The notes: a model not told the origin generated them from the sequence alone. Shown: positions 10,333-20,311, numbered from the stretch's first letter. The stretch is DNA of 64,000 nt from a cyanobacterium endosymbiont of Epithemia clementina EcSB (GCF_029919255.1 NZ_CP123991.1:2519833-2583832); one strand, 5' to 3'. Program-made: numbers and translations.

Positions 10333-11466
10333 TTAGTTATAAGGTCGATTAGGAGACCGATAAAAAGGCTTTTTGACAACTTTTGTCGGATATAGTTTAC
10401 CCCTAACTTCTATCTCAAGTGTACTTCCCACTTTACTTAAAGCACGAGGAACATAAGCGAGAGCTATAGCTTTTTCTAAGGTGGGGGATAAAGTTCCACT
10501 AGTAACTTCCCCAACCTTGTTGCCGTCTGAAAATACTGGGTAACCATGACGGGCAATATGTCGTCCTTCCATCTGTAAACCCACCAGACGATGGTTAACT
10601 CTTTGGGCTTTTTGTTGTTCTAAGATCTTCCGTCCGATGAATTCTCCTTTAGAGTCAAGATGTACCAACCATGCTAAGCCAGCTTCTAGAGGAGTCGTAC
10701 CATCCCCAATATCTTGTCCATACAGAGACATAGCCGCTTCCAACCTGAGAGTATCCCTAGCTCCCAATCCACAGGGAGTGACACCAGTTTGACATAGTGA
10801 TTGCCAAAGTTCTTGTCCCACCTCTGGATCAACCATCACCTCAAAGCCATCTTCTCCCGTATAACCTGTGCGTGCGATAAAGGCAGATTTTCCTAAAATT
10901 GTTCCTTCTAGGTGTCCAAAAAACTTAAGTTGACTAAGATTCTCTTTCACTAAGGGCTGTAATTTTGAAATAGCTCGAGGACCTTGAATGGCAATTAAAA
11001 CTTTTTCCTGGGATAAATCTTCAAAAGTAATTGTTTTTCTATCTAAATGTTCTAAAAACCAGGTTTTATCTTTCTGGGTTGTCCCTGCATTCGCAATAAT
11101 AATGACTTTTTCTTTTCTAGTTTCCGTCTCCCCCTGATTATAAACAATAATGTCATCAATAATTCCCCCTTGCGAGTTTAGGAGTACTGTATATTGAGCT
11201 TGTCCTCGTTGTAACCGTTCTAAATCTGAGGGGACTAGGGACTGCAGTGATGAGAGTAATTGGGGTCCTTGGAGAGTAAATTTACCCATGTGGGAGATAT
11301 CAAATACCCCAACATCAGTACGGACTGCCTGATGTTCAAGTTTAAGCCCCCTAAATTGAACAGGCATTTCCCACCCAGAAAATTCTGTTAGTTTGGCTTT
11401 TTGTTGAATGATCAGATCATACAGAGGGGTACGTAAGAGATCAACAGAAGAGTCTGATTTAGCCAC
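10333..11466 (-). CDS. gcvT: Glycine cleavage system T protein (aminomethyltransferase)
   Basis: A 377-residue T protein that transfers the aminomethyl carbon from lipoyl-H protein to tetrahydrofolate, releasing ammonia. The N-terminal folate-binding fold begins with TPLYDLIIQQKAKLTEFSGW and contains VRTDVGVFDISHMGK (about 49-63). Later motifs are TGYTGEDGFEV and LGARDTLRLEAAM (catalytic Asp region), and the C-terminal barrel has GHARHGYPV-like and VGEVTSGTLSPT segments. Length and ends match the family. The lipoyl cofactor on its H-protein partner could be supplied through the lipoate-ligase-like gene at 47821. No other gcv gene is in the window. Confidence 0.95.
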   Translation of the reverse strand: MAKSDSSVDLLRTPLYDLIIQQKAKLTEFSGWEMPVQFRGLKLEHQAVRTDVGVFDISHMGKFTLQGPQLLSSLQSLVPSDLERLQRGQAQYTVLLNSQGGIIDDIIVYNQGETETRKEKVIIIANAGTTQKDKTWFLEHLDRKTITFEDLSQEKVLIAIQGPRAISKLQPLVKENLSQLKFFGHLEGTILGKSAFIARTGYTGEDGFEVMVDPEVGQELWQSLCQTGVTPCGLGARDTLRLEAAMSLYGQDIGDGTTPLEAGLAWLVHLDSKGEFIGRKILEQQKAQRVNHRLVGLQMEGRHIARHGYPVFSDGNKVGEVTSGTLSPTLEKAIALAYVPRALSKVGSTLEIEVRGKLYPTKVVKKPFYRSPNRPYN

Positions 11467-11680
11467 GACTTTATAAAAGAATTAAGATGTAGAGAACATT
11501 ATTATAACCGACTTTTACTAGTCTTCTTAATTTAAGGGGTCAAAGAATGGACAACATCGCCTTAGAATTACTTTGAATATTTTGAATATATAGAGAGCAG
11601 AGTGAGAATTCTAACGCTGTTGGCTTTGATGGTGAAGACATGTTAAACAACAACCTGAGTTGCTAACTTTCTGAGTTTGA

Positions 11681-11977
11681 CTACGTTTGATTGAAGAGTC
11701 CACGCTGAGAAGAAATACTCAGCAAAACCAATTCTTCTCCGGAGATTTTAATAAAGTCTTCCGAACAGAAGTAGAACAATATTCTTCCCTAATTCATTTA
11801 ACTCTCCTTCATAAACTGTTGGTGTAGGAGACAGTCGAAAAAATTGCTCCCCGTCCGTGGGCACTTCAACTAAAGTCCCTACGGACGGGGAATGTAACTG
11901 ATAACGATTGTGAAGTTTTTACAAGTTAGTTAGAGTTATTAAATAAGTGGCGAAACTATCACGCAATATGCGTGTGA
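11681..11977 (+). pseudogene. Relic of an unidentified protein
   Basis: One frame reads about 98 codons with coding-like composition, interrupted by two internal stops. Recognisable stretches are LIEESTLRRNTQQNQFF, FNKVFRTEVEQYSSLIH and LELLNKWRNYHAICV. I see no start codon or ribosome site. I cannot place it in a family. The 44-nt hairpin at 11848-11891 lies within it, so either the hairpin was built into a dead gene or the reading frame is fortuitous there. Confidence 0.4.
11848..11891. repeat. Strong GC-rich hairpin
   Basis: The arms TCCCCGTCCGT (11848-11858) and ACGGACGGGGA (11881-11891) pair perfectly over 11 bp. An inner GGG/CCC and ACTT/AAGT stem continues around a small loop. No T-run follows, so it is not a typical intrinsic terminator. 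It is the most GC-rich structure of the window. Confidence 0.7.
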
Positions 11978-12076
11978 TGGAATCATAGACTGTAAATAAG
12001 TTTTATTGTATTAAAGCTGTCACTATGTTCAGCTAAAAAGCTAAAAGATTAAATATTTATATTGAACCAAAGGCAA

Positions 12077-12700
12077 TTATGTTAATTTCAAAATCTCAGG
12101 GAAATTAGGCTCTAAGGGGAACTAGTGTTTTTCCAGCGGCAAAATTGACTAAGGTTTTGACATCGAATGCCCTTCTTTGTGGAGATTAACCAGCATTCTC
12201 TGTGAGAACAATACAGGAGATTGTCCCAACATATCCCTTTGTTAAAACGTTAGACGAGGTAATCCAGAACAAATACGTTTATCTCAAAACAAATGTTGCT
12301 TCTTAGTAAGATTTTGAACTAATAAAAGAAATTGCTGTAATAAGTCTAAGCAAACATAACAGGCGTGGGCGATGTTGCAATCCACCCAAATATCTAAATC
12401 TCATCTGGTAAGGTTTATGGGAGCACAAGAACTTTAAAATTTATCGTCTTAATCCTAGGAGAAAAACCGACAACAGCACACTTCCTCCCTGAGCAGAAGA
12501 TTCATCAATGTGCTTTAATTTTAGATATTTTTCTTGCTGACGGCAATAGAGAAGTGTATAGACATCTTGAAGGACTCGATAGGATCATGAACAAAGCTAC
12601 CTTCTCTGGTAGATGACCAGTCGGTAATAATTCAACGGTTAGATTTTTGGATAGTCCAATCGGCGATCACCAGATAAAACAGCACACGTTAGTTGAATAA
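12077..12700 (-). pseudogene. Frameshifted relic of an unidentified protein
   Basis: Reading the minus strand, long coding-like segments follow one another in shifting frames. The best is about 105 codons at 12077-12390 with DIWVDCNIAHACYVCLDLL, RICSGLPRLTF and QRDMLGQSPVLFSQRM, broken by four stops. Upstream, other frames give SGDRRLDYPKI, DWSSTREGSFVHDPIES and QQEKYLKLKHIDESSAQGG. The order is consistent with one gene of over 200 codons hit by several indels. I do not recognise the family. Confidence 0.5.
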
Positions 12701-12833
12701 AAAGCAGAAGTTAGAGGTTTCTTATTCATGAACTCTCTCAGTTAGCCGTCTTAACAAGAAAGGAGATATAAGGTTTAGAACAAAACTGGCTCAGAAAGTT
12801 ATTTATCTTTGTCCTTAAACCCACCAAAGTCCT

Positions 12834-12956
12834 TTAGTGAGCCGATCCATTTCCATGGTAGTCATCAGAATCATAGAATCCATTTTTTGTCCCGAAGAAG
12901 AGGCTAGAAACAACAAATAAACCTGTTAAAATTGCTAGAACTAATTTAACATCCAT
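12834..12956 (-). CDS. Small single-pass membrane peptide (40 aa)
   Basis: An intact 40-codon frame beginning MDVKLVLAILTGLFVVSSLF, a positively flanked transmembrane helix, followed by a polar tail FYDSDDYHGNGSAH. The clean stop-free frame in otherwise decayed DNA, the amphiphilic layout and the acidic, His-rich tail suggest a real small cyanobacterial membrane protein. I do not recognise it by name. There is no obvious Shine-Dalgarno site. It lies just downstream of the minus-strand antiporter frame's upstream neighbour region and 96 nt beyond the antiporter's 3' end. Function unknown. Confidence 0.5.
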   Translation of the reverse strand: MDVKLVLAILTGLFVVSSLFFGTKNGFYDSDDYHGNGSAH

Positions 12957-13052
12957 AATAATTGAGTAGTTTCTTACTTTGATTCTTTTATCTTAAACAA
13001 TAACATAGTATAGCTGTTGATATTTTTGATGCTTTCAAAAATGATAACTTTC

Positions 13053-15002
13053 TTAAGAGTTCACGATTTGTTGAAAAAAGTCCTCCCTAGTAAATTCATC
13101 CACAGGGGAAGCAATGGGGACTTCTTCGACTTCTGGTAAAGGTTCTACTACCAACTCTTTCAACTCCTTAGAAGATTTAATACCACCGGATAGACGTTTA
13201 AGCAGTTTGGGACGAGGATCATGAAGTAGATAAATAATTTCATCATCTTGTTGCCAATCTTGAGTTGCTTTAACTACCTGTAAGCTTCCTTGTCGTTTGA
13301 TTAACAGCGGTAAGAGTTCTCCAGATCGAATCAAGGCTTGAAAATGGGCTTGTTGTAAGGAAAGTCCAGGTTCTTTAAACTGAGTTTTCCCTAACTTAAT
13401 TTGTTCTTCCTGTAAGTATTGATTCCAAGTTTTAATTAATTGTTGGTCTATGAAAGCTGCATTAACTTTAGTTTTGTTGGTCGTAGAATTATTAGGTGTA
13501 TTACTCGGAAAGACTGCAAATACTCTAGGAGGTTGGAATTCCTCCACCGCTCGCTGAGCTAAGACGAGATTGACTTCTCCATTACTGGTCAACGCCATAA
13601 AATTCCCCATTGAGAAAATCCCTGCTTGTTCTAGAACGTCAGGATCGAGTCCACTGCTTTGAAATACTGACAAACCCTCGGCTTCAGCTTGCTGACATGC
13701 TTCAGGATCAGTATCAATTAACACCACAGACTCTCCCTGTTGTTGAAAGAGCCTTCCAATTAAGCGTCCTATGCCATTACCCCCGACAATAACTGCCCCT
13801 GTAGCCTCTATAGAATTAATCTTTAATGCTTTGGCAACCCAACGGGCTGATAATCCTTGAACAAAGACAGTCATCATAATCGTTAGGAATACTAGGGCTT
13901 TAATTGACTCTCCACCGTTAATCCCATTTTCTGTTAGTAAAATAGCAAATAGGGAAGCAACAGATGCTGAAACAATTCCTCGTGGGGCAATCCAAGCTAA
14001 AAAAAGTTTTTGTCGCCAATTAAGATCACTGTTCCATGTACACAGGGCAACACTGATCGGTCTGACCACTAACATTAGGATGAGAACGGTTAAAACACTT
14101 CCCCATCCCAAAGCAAAAATACTGTCAATGGAAAGATCAGCTGCTAAAAGAATGAAGAGAACTGAGACACAAAGAACGGTTAATTGTTCTTTAAACCGCC
14201 GCAATAAACGTTCTTCTGGGATGGAGGAAGCTCTAACCACAATCCCGGCAACTACAGTAGCCATTAACCCCGATTCACTGCGGCTGAGTTGAGCTAGGCC
14301 AAACAATCCCCAGACTCCCGCTAAAACTACCAGATTTTTTAAATCTTCTGAAATAAAACTAATATTTTTGAGTATAAAGCCAAGTAAAGCCCCACTAAGT
14401 CCTCCAATAATTGCCCCAATCCCTAATCGTAGGAGAACGCTACTAAAAATTTCTACCGGACTGGCATTACTGTTCAGAATAGTATCTAAAACTACCACTG
14501 CTAAGATGGCTCCTACTGGATCAATGAGAACTCCTTCGCTTTCGAGGAGAGTAGCTACTTGACGATCCACTGAAACCTGTTTGAGTAAGGGACTAATGAC
14601 TGTAGGTCCAGTAACTACTACTAACGCCGCGTAGAGAAAAGCAATCGGCCAAGGAAATTCCACTAACCAATGGGCTGCCATGCCGCCACCAATTAAGGTA
14701 ACAAGAATACCAATGGTGACGAGATTTTGTAAGCTACCTGATACTTTTCCTAAATCTCGCAGTTCTAGGCTTAATCCTCCTTCAAATAAAATAATAGCCA
14801 CAGATAAGGCAACCAAAACTTCTAGTCCTACTCCTAGTTGATGAGGATAGAGAAAGTTCAAGACATCAGGTCCAAGCAAAATTCCAAACAGTAGTAAAAA
14901 AACAATACTTGGGACCTTGAAAAATTCAGCGGTCACTTGGGCAGTAATGCCAGCAAGAACAGTGATCACAATTTGCAGGGTCAGTTGAAACGATCCTTCC
15001 AT
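13053..15002 (-). CDS. CPA1-type cation:proton antiporter with TrkA-N (RCK) domain
   Basis: A 649-residue inner-membrane antiporter exchanging Na+ or K+ for protons. Residues 1-395 form a polytopic CPA1/NhaP-like domain with LFEGGLSL (72-79), VTGPTVISPLL (130-140) and ESEGVLIDPVGA (154-165), the latter holding the conserved membrane-embedded Asp. A cytoplasmic nucleotide-binding RCK domain starts near 400 (VIVGGNGIGRLIG, VLIDTDPEAC), followed by a TrkA-C-like tail. Such regulators sense NAD(H) or related ligands and gate transport. It is monocistronic and intact, with normal codon use. It probably serves pH and salt homeostasis; which ion it carries cannot be read from sequence. Confidence 0.88.
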   Translation of the reverse strand: MEGSFQLTLQIVITVLAGITAQVTAEFFKVPSIVFLLLFGILLGPDVLNFLYPHQLGVGLEVLVALSVAIILFEGGLSLELRDLGKVSGSLQNLVTIGILVTLIGGGMAAHWLVEFPWPIAFLYAALVVVTGPTVISPLLKQVSVDRQVATLLESEGVLIDPVGAILAVVVLDTILNSNASPVEIFSSVLLRLGIGAIIGGLSGALLGFILKNISFISEDLKNLVVLAGVWGLFGLAQLSRSESGLMATVVAGIVVRASSIPEERLLRRFKEQLTVLCVSVLFILLAADLSIDSIFALGWGSVLTVLILMLVVRPISVALCTWNSDLNWRQKLFLAWIAPRGIVSASVASLFAILLTENGINGGESIKALVFLTIMMTVFVQGLSARWVAKALKINSIEATGAVIVGGNGIGRLIGRLFQQQGESVVLIDTDPEACQQAEAEGLSVFQSSGLDPDVLEQAGIFSMGNFMALTSNGEVNLVLAQRAVEEFQPPRVFAVFPSNTPNNSTTNKTKVNAAFIDQQLIKTWNQYLQEEQIKLGKTQFKEPGLSLQQAHFQALIRSGELLPLLIKRQGSLQVVKATQDWQQDDEIIYLLHDPRPKLLKRLSGGIKSSKELKELVVEPLPEVEEVPIASPVDEFTREDFFQQIVNS

Positions 15003-15326
15003 AGGCTTACTTCAGTGGCCGGCAATGTTTAAAGAGACGATTACTATCGATGACTTTTAGCTTCAAATTAATAGCTTATTGCAGCTTCAAATTTTCCTTA
15101 AATATTAAAATAATAGGACTTTACAGTTTCATAGTCACTCTGGGTATTCTAACATTTAGATTCTAGAAGCCGTCACCTAGTCAACAATTAAATTAAATGA
15201 TGGACCGATATTAGATATTGAATCCGATAAACGTGATTGGTTCAGCTTCTAGGGAACATTAAGATCATCTTAGTATTCACCTTAGTATTCTTTTTGTCTC
15301 CCATCTATCACCTTTATCTCCCTAAG

Positions 15327-16949
15327 ATGAATCATCTGACATTTGTTTGGAATAAATCACAGGACCAAGGACCGCCAGAAAGTCACTGGCAAGAATTCTC
15401 GGTTTGGGCTGGATTATTCTTAGCAGCTTTCCCCCTATTTAGTTTTAATTTAGGGTTCCCTTTTCTCGACGGGCAAGAAAGTTTAGTGGCTCAGATGGCT
15501 AAGGAAATGGCACATAATAACTTTTTATCGGGTAGATGGCTTTTTCCGACTCTTTGGGGTGAATCCTATCATCGGCACCCCCCTTTAGGTATTTTTTTTG
15601 TTGCTCTTACTTACCTTTGGGGAGGGGTTGGAGAAGAAACAACCCGCTTGTCAAGTGGAATCCTAACTGCTTTTTCCATTCCTTTGCTCTATGGTCTTGG
15701 ACGCGAAGCGTTCGGCAAACGAATGCCAGCTTTGTTTTCCGCTTTGATTTTTTTAACCCTGTTTCCTGTAGTGCGCCAAGGGCGGTCAGCTTGGTTGGAT
15801 GGAACAGTTATTTGTTTTGAAATCCTCACAATGTGGTGCGTTTTGCGATTACGCCGAGATCTCCGTTGGTCTATTGGGGTAGGTTTAAGTCTTTCGTGTT
15901 TATTCCTCACTCAGGGAGTCATGAGCTTATGTACGAGTGTTGCTATTTTGCTTTTTCTGGGATGGGATACCCCACGAGTGTTAAACAGTGACTATTTTTG
16001 GCTAGGAATCATCCTGGGGTTAATACCAGCGATCGCCTGGTATTGTTGTCAATGGATTTCGTTTGGTTCAACTGCGATTGAGGGAATCTTTCTAGTTCCG
16101 TTTCAAGAACAAAAAAGACTGTTTCGAGGATTATGGGGTCTCTGCGGACTACAATTTGTCACTTTTTCTTTACCATGGTTAATTTTTGCCTATTCTGGAC
16201 TGAAGTTGATCAGAGAATCTTTGATATGGGGATGGGCAAAATTAATTTTAGTTTGGGGCGGCAGTTATTTAATAATTTTTACTGTGTTACCTTTGCCTGG
16301 AATAAGCTATCTAATACCTCTTTATCCTCCTTTAGCTTTAGCAGGCGGACTTGTATTGGCAGAAGTTTTTGATGGGACAAGCAAACTCCCTTATCCAAAA
16401 TTTTGGAGAATAGCTTTATTTGTTTTATCTGGGTTAGTTAGTTTAAGCTGTTTCAGTTTTTGGCTCAATTTTCCTGTCAATTTTGATGATTTATCCTATC
16501 GCTTGTCTTTAATCCTAATCCTGATTGCTGCAGCTTCTACTTTTGTTACAACAGCAATTTTCATCACTTGCCGTAATCGTCAGTTTGTCACCATATTATT
16601 TTTTGGAATGTATATGTCGTTGATGTTGCTAGTAAATTCTCCCTACTGGAATGGGGAAATTCAGTCTCAACAATCTATTCAACTCCTAGCGCAGATGTTA
16701 AAGGATAGGGTTCCTTCCCACGAAGTAATATATGCTGATTTAGCCCAAGAAAATCAAACTTTAAATTTTTATAGCGATCACCATGTTATCCCAACAACTG
16801 CTGAAACTCTTTCGCGATACTGGCATACTTTACCTGATTCCTATTTTCTCATTACCTTAGAAACTTGGCAAAAACTTCCCCTGGAACAGGTTGACCTGTT
16901 GGATGAAGTCTTTCCCAATTGGTATTTAGTTACCAGAACTAAAAATTAA
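15327..16949 (+). CDS. GT39-family membrane glycosyltransferase (PMT/ArnT-like)
   Basis: A polytopic membrane protein of about 540 residues, resembling dolichyl-phosphate-mannose protein mannosyltransferases and ArnT, which move a sugar from a polyprenyl-phosphate carrier to an acceptor on the outer face of the membrane. The first external loop carries PFLDGQE, where GT39 enzymes have their catalytic acidic residue, followed by QMAKEM and RHPPLGIFF. About ten hydrophobic helices follow. I chose ATG 15327 (MNHLTFVWNKSQ) because cyanobacterial homologues start near there. The frame stays open to a TTG at 15237, which would add a hydrophobic stretch. The acceptor is unknown. Confidence 0.8.
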   Translation: MNHLTFVWNKSQDQGPPESHWQEFSVWAGLFLAAFPLFSFNLGFPFLDGQESLVAQMAKEMAHNNFLSGRWLFPTLWGESYHRHPPLGIFFVALTYLWGGVGEETTRLSSGILTAFSIPLLYGLGREAFGKRMPALFSALIFLTLFPVVRQGRSAWLDGTVICFEILTMWCVLRLRRDLRWSIGVGLSLSCLFLTQGVMSLCTSVAILLFLGWDTPRVLNSDYFWLGIILGLIPAIAWYCCQWISFGSTAIEGIFLVPFQEQKRLFRGLWGLCGLQFVTFSLPWLIFAYSGLKLIRESLIWGWAKLILVWGGSYLIIFTVLPLPGISYLIPLYPPLALAGGLVLAEVFDGTSKLPYPKFWRIALFVLSGLVSLSCFSFWLNFPVNFDDLSYRLSLILILIAAASTFVTTAIFITCRNRQFVTILFFGMYMSLMLLVNSPYWNGEIQSQQSIQLLAQMLKDRVPSHEVIYADLAQENQTLNFYSDHHVIPTTAETLSRYWHTLPDSYFLITLETWQKLPLEQVDLLDEVFPNWYLVTRTKN

Positions 16950-17970
16950 GTCTTCGGATATAATTCAAGTTAACCATAAGAAAAAGGAAATTTAAAATAG
17001 TGGTAATTCTCATTTTGATTAATTTTTTTTAGTATAAAGCCGTTTATTTTATATCCGACTACTTATAACTTGTATAAATTATTTGTTGATTTATAATAAT
17101 TTCCGAGATTTAGTATGATTAAGTTTGGTAGGCAAAATACCAGTTTAATAAGACTCTCTTGATAAACTTATTAAAATTAGTTAAGCCATAAGTTTTTATT
17201 TAAATAAATCTAATTTTTGAGTACTCTCTTCCACCACTCCTTAGAGAATTCAATTGTTAAAATACACTTTGATGTCGTCACTTCATCCACTTATTAGGCA
17301 AAAACTATTCAGAAAATTTTGAGTAGTAGTTTGTATCTATTATGGGAATTTATCAAAAGCCTCATCACTCGTCAATCATTGTTCTAGTTTCAACAATATC
17401 TTTTATCTTTTCTAAGACTTGAGACATGTTTTTCTCTTACTCTTTCCATTAGAATATCTATCCGATGTCATTTTAATCTTAAAAAGTTTTGTTAACAATT
17501 CTCTTTTCATAGAAAATCCACAAATTTATACTGACATATCTTATTTAGCTAAGTACCTCTGAATTCGAACCGAACAAATATTCTGCTATTATCTTTTTGT
17601 TTATTTTGTTCTGAGCAGACTATCGGTTTTTCACCTTCCATATTCACCAATACTGCCACATATTTTCTTTCCTTTAATTGCTCAGAGCATAAGCTCTACA
17701 AAAAGATTATAGCTGACTAGATTAGGAAATGCTTTTTTGCATGTAATGGCAAAAACCCGTAACGTATAACCTTCTTTAAAAGAAAGTAATGTTCGCGGTT
17801 GTGACTCACTGTTTATATCAAGGATAGAAGTGCTCTAAATTACAAAACACTTTAGTAGTATCGAGATAATATTTTATATCTATATCATCAAAATCTAATA
17901 AAATGCCACTCATCTCATTAAGCTATTGCTTTTTTTTCTGTCGACAAATTTCCGTCAAACTATTTTTTAA

Positions 17971-18042
17971 GTAGGGCGGGTTACGCATAAGAGCTATTTT
18001 AAACAGAAACTAATAAGTTTTCTATTCGTGCTGTAACCCACC
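17971..18042. repeat. Degenerate inverted repeat with GGCGGGTTACG / GTAACCCACC ends
   Basis: The left end GTAGGGCGGGTTACGC and right end GCTGTAACCCACC are imperfectly complementary and about 70 bp apart. GGTGGGTTAC-type ends are a common feature of small dispersed repeats in cyanobacteria, so this may be a decayed miniature element. Only one copy is in the window. Confidence 0.4.
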
Positions 18043-18077
18043 AAATTAGCCATCATACTCGATTTTAACGTCGTTTA

Positions 18078-18121
18078 AATGCTCATAATTGCCACCAATA
18101 AAGGTAGCAATTATGAACATT
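18078..18121 (-). terminator. Hairpin downstream of glnA
   Basis: The arms around CTCATAATTGC and GCAATTATGA pair with minor mismatches and extend to AAATG / CATTT at the base, with a small loop. It begins 18 nt after the glnA stop on the minus strand, so it probably ends or stabilises the glnA transcript. The T-run is weak. Confidence 0.55.
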
Positions 18122-18139
18122 TAACTATTTGATAAAAGC

Positions 18140-19561
18140 TTAGACATCATAGTATAAGGCAAACTCATAAGGATGAGGACGCACCCGTAAAGGGTTAACT
18201 TCATTGTCGAGTTTGTATTCAATCCAACTCTCGATAAAATCCTTAGTGAAAACTCCCGTATTCGTTAAGAATTCCTGATCCTTTTCGAGTGCTTCTAGCG
18301 CTGCCTCGAGAGAGCCTGGAGTTGAAGGAATCTTACTTAACTCTTCAAGGGTGAGATCGTAGATATCCACATCTAAAGACTGCCCTGGATCAATTTCATT
18401 CTTAACTCCATCAATTCCTGCACACAGCATTGCTGCAAACGCCAGATAGGGGTTGCATGTGGCATCAGGACATCGGAATTCCATCCGCTTGGCTTTAGGG
18501 TTAGAGCCCGATAAAGGAATACGGATAGAAGCCGAACGGTTCCCTTGAGAATAAGCCAAGTTAACAGGAGCCTCAAATCCAGGAACTAGACGTTTATAAG
18601 AGTTAGTGGTCGGATTAGTAAACGCCAACAAAGCAGGAGCGTGTTTAAGGATGCCACCAATGTAATTCAAAGCCATTTTGCTCAAATTCGCGTAACCGTC
18701 ACCCCAGAACAATGGCTGTCCATCTTTCCAGATAGACTGGTGAGTGTGCATCCCAGAACCATTGTCATTAAACACGGGTTTGGCCATAAAAGTCACGGTT
18801 TTCCCATATTTCTTCGCCACATTTTTAATGACATACTTGTAGGTCATTAAATAATCTGCTGCTTTAACGAGGGTAGCAAAACAAAAACCTAATTCATTTT
18901 GTCCCCCTGTAGCCACTTCGTGGTGGTGTTTCTCAATTGGAACTCCACATTCAGCCATAGTTAGCAGCATTTCTGTCCGCATATCCTGTAGGGTATCTAT
19001 TGGAGGTACAGGAAAGTAACCCTGTTTGTAGTTGGGTTTGTAGGCGAGGTTTCCACCTTCTTCTTCCCGTCCCGTATTCCAGCGCCCTTCCACACTGTCT
19101 AGGTAGTAATACCCTTTATTCTCAGTTTGGTCAAAACGAACGTCATCGAAGACAAAGAATTCAGCTTCTGGTCCAAAAAGAGCGGTATCGCCAATCCCTG
19201 TCGTGTTGAGAAATTCAACTGCTTTAGCAGCAATAGTACGAGGATCGCGGCTGTACCATTCTCCTGTACGAGGTTCTTTGATACTGCAAATTATACTGAG
19301 GGTTGGTTCTTCATAAAAGGGATCGATCCAAGCTGTAGTCGGATCGGGAACCATTACCATATCAGACTCGTCGACAGCTTTCCATCCTCGAATACTCGAG
19401 CCGTCGAAGGGAACTCCATCGACAAAAGCACTTTCATCAATTTGATTGTAGTAGAACGAGCAATGTTGCCAAACTCCTGGAGTATCAATGAATTTCAGGT
19501 CAATAATTTTTATGTTTTTGTCTTGAACCATTTTCAAGACTTCTTGAGGGGTTTTAGCCAT
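18140..19561 (-). CDS. glnA: Glutamine synthetase type I
   Basis: The 473-residue GSI enzyme condenses ammonium and glutamate to glutamine with ATP, the entry of the GS-GOGAT cycle. Beta-grasp motif FDGSSIRGW (52-60) is followed by [11 protein letters not shown] (metal-binding Glu), [15 protein letters not shown], the ATP loop [16 protein letters not shown] and NRSASIRIP with the catalytic Arg. The dodecamer-forming C-terminal part is complete. The start at 19561 has a clear AGGAG site 7 nt upstream (19569-19573). An NtcA box and -10 element precede it, so nitrogen control appears intact. Full conservation of GS is expected in a cell whose role is nitrogen assimilation or export. Confidence 0.98.
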   Translation of the reverse strand: MAKTPQEVLKMVQDKNIKIIDLKFIDTPGVWQHCSFYYNQIDESAFVDGVPFDGSSIRGWKAVDESDMVMVPDPTTAWIDPFYEEPTLSIICSIKEPRTGEWYSRDPRTIAAKAVEFLNTTGIGDTALFGPEAEFFVFDDVRFDQTENKGYYYLDSVEGRWNTGREEEGGNLAYKPNYKQGYFPVPPIDTLQDMRTEMLLTMAECGVPIEKHHHEVATGGQNELGFCFATLVKAADYLMTYKYVIKNVAKKYGKTVTFMAKPVFNDNGSGMHTHQSIWKDGQPLFWGDGYANLSKMALNYIGGILKHAPALLAFTNPTTNSYKRLVPGFEAPVNLAYSQGNRSASIRIPLSGSNPKAKRMEFRCPDATCNPYLAFAAMLCAGIDGVKNEIDPGQSLDVDIYDLTLEELSKIPSTPGSLEAALEALEKDQEFLTNTGVFTKDFIESWIEYKLDNEVNPLRVRPHPYEFALYYDV

Positions 19562-19597
19562 GGACGGACTCCTATTTTATTAAGCCTCAAACCACCA

Positions 19598-19639
19598 ACC
19601 CTAAAGATAGGTAACAAGATATTTTGTATTCTATGATAC
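19598..19639 (-). promoter_or_regulatory. NtcA-activated promoter of glnA
   Basis: On the minus strand GTATCATAGAATAC (19626-19639) is a perfect GTA-N8-TAC NtcA site, inside the larger palindrome TGTATCATAGAATACA. Exactly 22 nt further on is TAGGGT (19598-19603), fitting the TAN3T -10 element. This spacing is the class II NtcA promoter architecture known for cyanobacterial glnA. The box lies 65 nt upstream of the start codon. Confidence 0.85.
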
Positions 19640-19775
19640 AGGCATCCTTGTTTAAATCTGTAGATAATACAAAGTTTTGAAGCTACTCTGCAGCCTGACT
19701 AAGTAGTCGGACACAAATGAACAACACCATGTTAACGTAAATTCGACAAGTTTTGAAAATATTTTTATTTTTCTC

Positions 19776-20029
19776 TTATTTCGTACTTCGTGGAGCATCC
19801 TCATAACCCCATTTTGTTCCATCAATAAATTGTTGTACGAACTGTCGAGGGAGTCCCTTGTAAATAAATGGCAAATGACAATTTTCTGCTCCTTCTACCT
19901 CATTGCTAACAATTTAATCTCATTAGCTTTATATTGTGTTTTTAAAGAGAATTTTCAAGCTTTAATTGACTCACAGAAGGTATTTTGTTGTTTTGCTTTG
20001 ATAAACACACTTAAACAAAAAAATAACAT
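19776..20029 (-). pseudogene. Relic of a small unidentified cyanobacterial protein
   Basis: The 3' part (19776-19913) is an open frame of 45 codons with clear coding character ending GLPRQFVQQFIDGTKWG and YEDAPRSTK before the stop. Upstream a different frame (to an ATG at 20029) gives KAKQQNTFCESIKA with one stop and then a frameshift joins the two. The original protein was probably about 80 residues. I do not recognise the family. It lies between glnA and the dead apcF. Confidence 0.55.
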
Positions 20030-20311
20030 TAGTTAATTAGAATTTTTATAGCTAACTCTGTTAATATAACTTTGTAATTTATTTATGACAATCGCTTTTA
20101 AGTCCGTAACTTATGCCAAACATAATGCTGCTTAATTCATCTTCCACTCGATTTGGACCAAAACACTAAATTTTTATAAAGAAATATCTCAATAACCTAA
20201 CATATCTCTTAATTAAAGAAAAAACTTAGGCTGTCAATTTTAATAAAAGTTCAGTCTTATGAGACAATTTTTTAGAAAAAAAACACCAACCTTCATAGTA
20301 GTCCATAAAAA

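Larger units (their letters stand above)
11467..12833. other. Decayed spacer (1.4 kb) carrying two gene relics and a long hairpin
   Basis: No intact gene. It holds a plus-strand relic (11681-11977), a strong hairpin inside that relic (11848-11891), and a multiply frameshifted minus-strand relic (12077-12700), described separately. GC content is visibly higher than in the empty spacers, consistent with recently coding DNA. Confidence 0.6.
16950..18139. other. Spacer between GT39 gene and glnA (1.2 kb)
   Basis: No gene found. It contains a degenerate inverted repeat (17971-18042) and the hairpin behind glnA (18078-18121). The remainder is AT-rich with many stops in all frames. Confidence 0.55.

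Noticed and set aside
17555-17580. GGTTCGAATTC on the minus strand, resembling a tRNA T-loop
   Set aside because: The flanking bases do not form a T-stem, and no acceptor, D or anticodon stems can be drawn. No tRNA was found in the window.
18641-19636. Plus-strand ORFs across glnA, including one of 169 codons
   Set aside because: These are shadows of the glutamine synthetase gene, whose minus-strand frame is full-length and fully conserved.
19830-20036. Plus-strand 68-codon ORF downstream of the glnA promoter
   Set aside because: It is the antisense of the minus-strand relic at 19776-20029, which has the better coding character.
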